The position numbers and the translations under genes were made by a program. Positions 56,830 through 64,000 of a stretch of 64,000 nt of DNA are shown here, piece after piece. The notes under the pieces were generated by a model that saw only the letters and a list, made by a program, of their open reading frames with translations, ran no database searches and was not told the DNA's origin. Numbering within the stretch: position 1 is the first letter of the stretch; each line of letters begins with the position of its first letter. Origin of the DNA: Diabrotica undecimpunctata (lineage: Eukaryota > Arthropoda > Insecta > Coleoptera > Chrysomelidae); NCBI RefSeq assembly GCF_040954645.1, contig NC_092806.1, forward strand, positions 5,518,001 through 5,582,000, given 5' to 3'.

Positions 56830-57985
56830 ATTAATTAATAAAATTATAAAACACAATATAATACCAGAAAAATGGAGAACGAGCAAACTAATTCCTCTAT
56901 TCAAAAAAGGATATAAAAACAGCCAGAAAACTACAGATATAAAAAAACCTGTTAAATACTGCTCTAAAACTTACAACTAAAATTTTACAAATTCTAATAA
57001 ATCAGAGGATAAGTTTAGCAGATGAATAACAGGGTTTTCGTAGTGGAAGATCGTGTTCAGATGCAATATTCGTTATAAAGCAAATTACTGAGAAATCACT
57101 AGAGTATAATAGACTAGCATTTATTTGTCTAATTGACCTAAAGAAAGCGTTTGACAATCTACTGTATAATAGAGAAGTTCCCCTAAACATTATAAAAACT
57201 ATCGAAAACATCTACCAAAACAACAAAATAGAAGTCAGAATAGATGGACAACTTACAGAACCTATAGAAATAGGCAGCGGAATAAGACAGGGGGATTCAT
57301 TGAGCCCCATGCTCTTCAATTTAATCATGGATGAAATCATCAAAAGCGTTAACAAAGAAAGAGGAAACAGAATGGGAAACAAAGAAATAAAAATACTCTG
57401 TTACGCGAACGACGCAATATTGATAGCCCAAGATGAAGATAGTCTGCAAAAACTGGTCCACAGATTTAACATAAGAGCAAAAGAATTTAATATGACAATC
57501 TCATCTCAGAAAACTAAAACAATAGTAGTCAGCAAAGAACCAACCAGATATAAAATAGAATTACACTATCTAGCTATGTAGACCAGAACAAAGAAGTGAG
57601 AGATCAAGTAAAAAAAGCAAATAGCCTGACAGGATGCCTCAATAACACTATATGGCGAATCAGACACATTAACACTGAGATGAAGTCAACAACAACAAAT
57701 AAAGCCGGTGTAAGACCAATAATGACATATGACTTAGAAACAAGACCCGGCATAGCCACAACACAAAGGCTACTCGAAACGGTAGAGATGAGAGTACTGA
57801 GAAGAATTACAGAAAATACGCTAAAAGATCGAAAGAGAAGTGAAGACAGTAGAAGAAAATGTAGACACCAATCTACAAAAGGAGTATCGGATGATCGTGC
57901 AAAAGATGGAGTGACAACCTTCCATCCAACAGGTATTAATCCGCCAAGGAACAAGCAGAATTGCTTATAAAGAGAAAGAAGAAGA
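56830..57985 (+). pseudogene. LINE RT with YAND box and GAA-type 3' end
   Basis: Blocks in order but in changing frames: NIIPEKWRTSKLIPLFKKG, GFRSGRSCSDAIFVIKQ, FICLIDLKKAFDN, VRIDGQLTEPIEIGS, GIRQGDSLSPMLFNLIMDE, LCYANDAILIAQ, NMTISSQKTKTIVVSK, REVRDQVKKANSLTGCL-like, IWRIRHINTEMK, RPIMTYDLETR and ETVEMRVLRRITENT. It ends with a RNKQNCL tail and a GAAGAAGAAG run. The catalytic box reads YAND (Asn for the first Asp). Homologous fragments are at 5,560-5,935 and 920-1,085. Confidence 0.85.
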
Positions 57986-57989
57986 AGAT

Positions 57990-58450
57990 CATTGGCTCAA
58001 CACACTTTTGAGAGTCTTTCTTAAGTTGTTTGTTCTGGACGTGATCCTCCTATTAGCGTTTTCATTTTAATTTGTCTCGTGCTACCTGGTGCCATTGTTT
58101 TCCCGACTTTTCTTTCACATCGTGTAATATTTTATTTTTCTCGTAATAACGACCCTTAAAATTTTAATTGTGCAGTACCTTTAAGAATCCCGTAGACTGT
58201 TTTTATTAATTTAGATTTAACTAGATAGTTAAATCTTCGTGATCCCCAACCGACGATACTTACATAGTTTTCTAAGGCTCTAAAAGAAGGGTGACAAGCT
58301 TTAGATTAACGGTTTATACGATCTCTCACTTTGAGCATTACTTGTGAAGAGTCACTGTCTCTTCAATTCTAACACTTTCCCGGGCAGTGTGGTGGTCGTT
58401 GTAATGTAATATTAGTATGTGATGTTAAAACGTTAAGTTTTAAATTAGAT
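57990..58450. other. no gene seen
   Basis: Unassigned AT-rich spacer. Confidence 0.5.
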
Positions 58451-58454
58451 ATTC

Positions 58455-58735
58455 TTCTTCTTGATGTGCCTATCCGTTACGAATGTTGGCGATCATCATG
58501 GCAATCTTTATCTTATCTGCAACAGCGCGGAAAAGCTGCACATATGTTGTATTGAAAATGAATATAATATGTCCGAAGAATTGTAACTTTCGAGATTTGA
58601 TGGTGGTCAGTACCTCTCGGTTCTTATTTATTCTTCTGTGGACTCCTCATTTGTGACTCGGTCAGTTCACGGGATCTTAAGTGTTCTCCGATATAGCCAC
58701 ATCTCAAATGCTTCCAGTTTTCTGCTAAATTAGAT
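58455..58735 (-). pseudogene. LINE 3' end with TTC-repeat border
   Basis: The minus strand reads KLEAFEMWLYRRTLKIP, RVTNEE, LTTIKSRKLQFFGHII, then LFRAVADKIKIAMMIANI and NG-stop, followed by the GAAGAAGAA tail. The block GKIxGRRxxGRRxISW is missing between FGHI and LFRA. Confidence 0.8.
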
Positions 58736-58929
58736 ATACACACTATAAATGGCAACACTGCGTGCCGTCGACTTTCCACGAAACTGTGGTTGTTTAAAGC
58801 AATAAGAGCGTAGATTTTTAATTTACTTTTGTAAACAACATGTATGTTTATACGCCCGCATTTTAGGAAACAACATCATAGGTTCATTTTTTATTGAGAG
58901 CAACTTGAATAGTAGAGTATACCTCAATT

Positions 58930-59330
58930 TGTTACAAAATCATGTTCTTTCTGCTATTCTCAGTCGTCCTGGATCTGGGAGTTTGGTTCCATGAAGTCGG
59001 CTGTTCAGTTCACAACGCTCGAATAATAATTAGGGAATACTTAATCAATACTTTCCCGAATCGAGTTATTAGCGAAACAGGCGATATTAAGTGGCCTGCG
59101 CGATCTCCAGATCTTACACCCATGGACTTTTTTTTGGAGACATTTAAAAAGCATTATCTAAGATTATCTTGAGGCTAGAGCCCAAAATTTGAATTAACTG
59201 AAAACCGAATAGTGAAGTCTCCAATACTGTTACAGCAGACACTCTTATATCTGCCCGCAGAAGTTTTTATGACAGATTGGGATACTGTTCAACCGTAGAA
59301 GGTCAAATAGTTGAATTATTTCTGTAGGGC
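58930..59330 (+). pseudogene. mariner-superfamily transposase C-terminal relic
   Basis: Reads a degraded GCSVHNARIIIREYL block, FPNRVISETGDIKWP and ARSPDLTPMDFFLET, then LTENRIVKSPI and a terminal VFMTDWDTVQ block after a stop. The RSPDLTPMDFF motif is the third catalytic region of a DDE_3/mariner-like transposase with Asp as the last acidic residue. Only the last third is present. Confidence 0.75.
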
Positions 59331-59744
59331 ATTGAGAATTATTTCTTATTTTATTAGGAATTATTTTTTATTTTAAGTAAGAGTATAGGTATTTTTTGTT
59401 TTATCTTTTTAAAAAAATTTATTTTTATTTCAACCACAAAAAATTGTTCACATTATTAAAAACCGATACAAATGCACCGCTTTATAATGGCCAGTGTATT
59501 TTTATCGAGTTTATGTTATAAGAAATGAACCGTGTATACGTAAGCAAAACAAAAACTGACTTGTAGAGATTCATATCCCTTGCGTTGTTAGGTGTTACTA
59601 AATGGTTTTCGTTTTCTCGTTTTCTGTCTAGGAATCTAAGAATCTAAGGTGTCGAAGGGGATCGGAGAATTACAATTACCTCGTACGAGGCAATGTTGCC
59701 GATTTTATTGCTTTATATAGTTTGCAATATCTAATTCAACACTT
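59331..59744. other. no gene seen
   Basis: AT-rich. It may include terminal sequence of the mariner relic (CCAGTGTATTTTTATCG near 59,491). Confidence 0.4.
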
Positions 59745-59890
59745 AACGTAATGAATCTATTAATTCATGCATAGGTCTTTTGCAAATCCCTGTAATTTGG
59801 TCGATATATCTTGTTGGGGAACTTCCTCGTCATTTTCGGCCTTTGACTTTTCCTTGGTTAATAAGTCTCCATGAAGAGTATAGTTTATTC
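59745..59890 (-). pseudogene. LINE C-terminal scrap
   Basis: The minus strand reads INQGKVKGRK-stop-RGSSPTRYIDQITGI, the Arg-rich GRGRSPTRWxDQI block of LINE C-termini. It stands alone. Confidence 0.6.
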
Positions 59891-60057
59891 GTTTTTTTTT
59901 TTTAATTCTCAATTTTGGTACGTCAATTTTTTTCCAATTTTTCTATTTATGCTGCTAATATTGAAATTTTTCTTTAGGTCTATAATTAGTCTTAGTTTAT
60001 AAAATATAATCTTAAAATATTGTTGCTTATATCTTTTTTATATTGAATAATTTTATA

Positions 60058-60428
60058 CAGGGTGAGTCATAACTACTGGGACATAGACTAAGGACAGGTT
60101 ATTTGGACCAAAATATGGCTATTGGGCCAAATATGCCTTTATATACACGTAAAAATGATGTTTACGTCATATTTTCTAATAAAAATTACTAAAATTGTAA
60201 ATAAAATACTATTTCTTGTATAAGATTATGCCTCTGTGCCAATTTTGATAGCAATTTATAAATATACAGGGAAACTATTAGCAAAAAACAAAAAAATAAA
60301 AATTAACTTTAACACCCTGTATCTTTTTTCTCAGCAACATTTTATTAAGGCATATTTGGCCCAATAGCCATATTTTGGTCCAAATAACCTGGCCTTAGTC
60401 TATGTCCCAATAGTTATGACTCACCTTG
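60058..60428. mobile_element. 371-bp TA-flanked MITE
   Basis: Inverted arms of about 85 bp (CAGGGTGAGTCATAACTACT at 60,058; complement ending CTTG at 60,428) with few mismatches. TA flanks both sides (60,056-60,057 and 60,429-60,430). Internal ACAGGG/CCCTGT motifs repeat the end sequence. It is noncoding and probably mobilised by a mariner-type transposase. Confidence 0.9.
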
Positions 60429-60430
60429 TA

Positions 60431-61599
60431 TATAAGACGAAAAAATAATAGTCAAAAAAGCTAATTACAAATTTAATAGTGAGAAATGAATCTTAATATA
60501 TCATTAAATTAATTAAGCGTTAAGTAAGCCACATGCTATTGTCCTTTTTCAGATCTACTAAAAGTTTATCTGAATTAGCTCATTCTGTAGTAAACTTGAA
60601 CACAATAAAACACTGAACTTACCATTTTAATTCCAAAATGTACCCATTTAAAGAAATATTTAAATACTTGACAACACTGCAGTGAATTTAACGTTAGGAA
60701 CTCGATCTCTTCCGCTTGATGGTCAGAGAAGAAATGAATTATGAACAATAATATAAATTTTGGTCAACGCGCAACAAGCCACTTGTCTACTGTACTTTAT
60801 CTTATATAAAACACGTGATTTGATATTCACAATTGATTTTTTAAATTATCGTTAATAACCAAATTCACTAAACGTTCCAAGCCTTTTCAAATATTTGTAT
60901 TAGCCTAAACTTTCCAAAAACTAATGAATCGTAGATAATATGAAGTCTGAATATAAATTTCCTAATTCATTAGTTATCGCAGACGTAAACCGGAGGTCTT
61001 TTTTTCTCGAGAGTGCTCTCAGGAAAATAAGAGTAATCTCGGTTTGGTGGCCCATCAGCCACAGTAAGAGAGAGATATATAGAAAGAGTGACAGAACGGC
61101 CAATTCCGAGGACTTGACGAGTTATTTGTTATTTCTAAGCTTTGTGGAAATTTATTTTCGATAATTGGATCATTATTTTCAGTAAATTCAGAGGACTAGA
61201 CGTCTCGGTTCGCAGATCAACGTGAAAGGGGGAAATTAAGATTGTTGTATATTTGAGATGTATACTGCTTTTTTAGAGCGAGCGTAAGCTATTTTCAAGC
61301 TTTATGAGACTAATTCTACCACGATATTGTATGTTTCTTTACGTATAGTATAATAAAATGAATTCAGCATAAAAATAAGTTGAAAGACTAAGATGCCTAT
61401 AATTGCCTTATAATGAAGTCAACCACTAAAAAATCAGCCTATTTAATTGTAAAAAATACTAATCATAAATGTACTTATGCCGGTAATATATTCCAATGTG
61501 CTGACATAGGATCATAATCTGATGATGATGAACCATCATCAGAGAAATTGGTGGTAATTACTAAATTGACTGTGTTGTGTCTGTAGTATGGTATTACTG
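60431..61599. other. 1.2 kb without a recognised feature
   Basis: No family-like frames, repeats or RNA genes were seen. 60,970-61,130 is slightly less AT-rich. Confidence 0.45.
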
Positions 61600-61795
61600 T
61601 GAATATGCTGTCAAGAGATAGCGTAACACAGTGTGGCATACAGAAAGGAGACACCGCCTCCCCAAAGCAATTTACAGCACTTTGAGAACATACTTATAAA
61701 AAGGCAGATCTGAACGAGTATGTTATCACTATAAATGGAGAAGAGGTGAGTCATTTGAGATTCGCAGATGACATCACTTACAGATGACAATAAGC
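61600..61795 (+). pseudogene. LINE RT fragment with FADD
   Basis: Reads QCGIQKGDTASPKQFTAL, then YKKADLNEYVITINGEEV and SHLRFADDITY, that is, RT motif 4 through the catalytic box. It ends abruptly after FADD, with one stop inside. Confidence 0.75.
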
Positions 61796-62234
61796 ACTTT
61801 TTTCTTGAACTTGACTGGACTTTACCATGAGAAGATTGAAGAGAATATTTAAGTTGTAAGAGACTCGCTGTCCACCTATCCAGCTTTTAAAAACATATCG
61901 CAGTGTCTTTGTACAGTGATGTATTCACTTGCAAAATCTTAAATAACTCCTTAAAACTCTATTAACCTTTTCAAGTTTGAGTACATTCCACAGATCTCCA
62001 AAACTTTTCAGACAAAAAAATTTGATCAAGTCTTATAACGGTTTTCAAAGTGATATATTGTTTTAAATATCCTTAAATCCTTTGGGAGGACATGGGACAA
62101 CTGTGTCCCAGTAGTGTTTTATGTTAGTACCAATTTGACCCATTAATAATACACGAATAAATTTTGAAGGTAATTTTATTGAAAAAAATATAAAATCACA
62201 GGAAAAAAATTAACAATGATGTAGAAAAAGACAC
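61796..62234. other. no gene seen
   Basis: Unassigned AT-rich flank of the piggyBac relic. Confidence 0.5.
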
Positions 62235-63700
62235 GTCTTACAGGCAAAGTGGCAAATCATAGGCGATACAAATTGTTTTGGTTCTTGTCTCTTTCTTACT
62301 ATGAGAATATCTATGGCATCTCCTCCTGGTAGAAATTTTCTTTGGCAAATGGTCCCCGACGTTCACCATACTCTTTTGACGTTTGTAAATTCTTCCAGAG
62401 CAACCAATCAAGCGTCTCTTCACTTTGGCTTTGGATCTGACATGTTCTATAAGCTGATCTGTTAAAGGAACTAGAAGAAACTACTCTCTTTTAATTATAT
62501 CTTCGTATAACATCCACGAGTAAACTATTGCTGACATCAAAAATTTATAAAATAGATTCCTTCACCATTAAGATGTGGATGTATTGTGACAGTTGACATT
62601 ATAATACACTTTTTGTATCTTGCCACCTAGTACTTAATATCCCAGCATCCAAAACACAAGGCAAATTTAGTTTACTCAATAATTTTGCAGATGTGAAAAA
62701 CCTGCCGAAATAGAGGCACACATCAGAAGAACGTATTGTACTTGCTAGTTTTTTCACCACACATTCACCTAAAGTACCAGCAACAGCTTCAATCTCTTAA
62801 CCAGAGTAAATGTTGAGGTCATATATACATCCGGTAAAATAGTCTAACCTTTGCTACATTTTTGTTCCTCTTTTTATTGGTTTTAGTGGAATATACTGTT
62901 TTAGGAAAGACCTTCACTTGAATTTGGTCATAGTTTTATCAATAGACTAATAAAAACTCTCTGTTCTGGCCTTTTCAAAAGTATACTTTCAACATGAAAC
63001 AACTTGATATAAGTTATATGGCTTATGTGAATTATTAGGCTTTTCAGGATCATTCAGGCTATACCACGTGACCGATCAACATCGGTCACGTGGTATAGCC
63101 TTTTTCATGACTGTGTTGCCAAGGGATTCATTATTCGAACAATAGTCTTTCATGCTCGGTAATTTGTTGTAGTAATCATTTTTCGTTTTTCTTTTTAGTA
63201 TTTTGGTGTTGTACGAGTCTAAGATTAGTGCAGCTAGCGATGTGTAAACAAAGATCGTGGAAACAACTTTATTAACACATCCAACTCACTCGAACTTCGC
63301 ACAACATACAAAGTGATTACTCCTTGCCTTTAATTTGGAATATCATGTTTTGGTTTGAACTTGGTGTATGGTTGTTTCCACATTACGTCACCAGACTGGT
63401 CGTCATCTGAATCCGACTTCTTATCTTTTTCTTTAGAATCTAACCCTTTAAAATCTATTTTAAAATCTTCCTTTTGCAAAAAATCTTCTTCTTGATCTGA
63501 ACCTTCATAAGACTCTCCGTCACTGGATAGATATTCGTCAGAATCTGAGCCAGGAAAAGGATACTCTGGTTCTGACAAGTTACTTAGCTTTTCAACGATG
63601 TTTTCCAATTCCTCTTGTATTAAAAAATGTCTTACCGTAATACAGGAACTGCAAAGAGTAGAACTGTTGCCACTAGTATGAGTCGATATTAAAAACTGAT
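62235..63700 (-). pseudogene. piggyBac transposase relic
   Basis: Reading leftward: an acidic N-terminus (EELENIVEKLSNLSEPEYP, SDSDEYLSSD, then DVMWKQPYTKFKPKHDIPN) at 63,640-63,340. A decayed gap follows, then SFLKQYIPLKPIKRGTKM (the KQYxPxKPxKRGxK block), LYFGRFFTSAKLLSKLNLP (DNFFTS-type block, Gly for Asp) and CVLDAGILSTRW. It ends with a Cys-depleted C-terminal knuckle region (RRRCHRYSHSKKETRTKTI, PLCL) at about 62,240-62,330. Large deletions and many stops make it inactive. Terminal TTAA ends were not identified. A perfect hairpin lies in it at 63,056-63,101. Confidence 0.8.
63056..63101. repeat. perfect 46-bp hairpin
   Basis: Two 21-bp arms (left arm AGGCTATACCACGTGACCGA plus one base, 63,056-63,076; right arm 63,081-63,101) match without mismatch around the 4-base loop CAAC. 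Each arm contains CACGTG. It is more GC-rich than its surroundings. Confidence 0.95.
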
Positions 63701-63849
63701 GGGACACCAATGACCCGAACAAAAAGACTACTGGGACATTCCCATTACATAAATTGTGCGAAAACAAAGACGGAAAAATGGATTTTATTAGAAATTTTAC
63801 CTACTTTCAACAACAAACGCTTTCAGGATTGTTTCGTAGTTGTATTTTG

Positions 63850-64000
63850 CAGACTTCTTCTTCTTCTGGTTCCTATCCGTTTCGGATGTTGGAAATCATA
63901 TTGGCAATCATGACCTTGCTCGCTGCGGCTCGAAACAGCTCCGTTGAGGTTTTCTTAAACCATGTTCTTAAATTCCGCAGCCATGATATTCTCCTTCTAC
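63850..64000 (-). pseudogene. LINE 3' end with TTC-repeat border, cut by the window edge
   Basis: The minus strand reads ISWLRNLRTWFKKTSTELF, RAAASKVMIANMISNI and RNG-stop, then the complement of CTTCTTCTTCTTC. It is the same GAA-tailed LINE 3' end as at 58,455 and 16,915. The rest lies beyond the window. Confidence 0.8.

Overview
This window looks like a repeat-dense piece of an insect nuclear genome. It is AT-rich and has short spliceosomal introns (57 and 59 bp) in two transposase-like relics. It is packed with arthropod-type mobile elements: LINE non-LTR elements, Ty3/gypsy, Tc1/mariner, a DD82E 'Sailor'-type element, hAT, pogo, piggyBac and MITEs. A large, repeat-rich genome such as a beetle or hemipteran would fit, but the species cannot be fixed from the sequence. 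I found no convincing single-copy host gene, tRNA, rRNA or CRISPR array.

Layout. 1-5 kb: a LINE scrap and a TA-flanked 3.0-kb element with inverted arms of about 0.7 kb. 5-7.6 kb: LINE reverse transcriptase (RT) debris and a Tc1-like relic split by a LINE 3' end. 7.6-10.3 kb: nothing recognised. 10.3-11.9 kb: minus-strand LINE. 15.8-18.3 kb: one plus-strand LINE hit by three separate minus-strand LINE insertions. 18.6-21.5 kb: an intron-containing relic of an unnamed DDE-like family between 21-bp direct repeats. 22.4-31.2 kb: more LINEs (one nested with a 13-bp target duplication) and a foldback MITE. 31.8-35.3 kb: hAT and pogo relics. 35.8-38.2 kb: an intact DD82E element, with a second, inverted, broken copy at 44.8-47.1 kb. 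Between these lie a solo LTR and two LINEs, one of R1-like type. 47.65-53.83 kb: a complete gypsy retrotransposon with apparently identical LTRs, inserted into a LINE that spans 47.5-55.5 kb. 56.8-64 kb: LINE, mariner, MITE and piggyBac relics.

The gypsy element is the highlight. Its single 1811-residue frame carries an N-terminal SAP-like motif, hendecad coiled-coil repeats, gag without a CCHC knuckle, protease, RT, RNase H and integrase. It then has a C-terminal extension that resembles a macro (ADP-ribose-binding) domain of the OARD1/TARG1 type, followed by a CCCH zinc finger. A second theme is that at least six LINE copies lack the block that encodes the RT catalytic (Y/F)ADD box.

Boundaries of degraded relics are approximate (tens of bases). 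Ends with target duplications or terminal repeats were read base by base. Family assignments rest on motif recognition, not on database searches.
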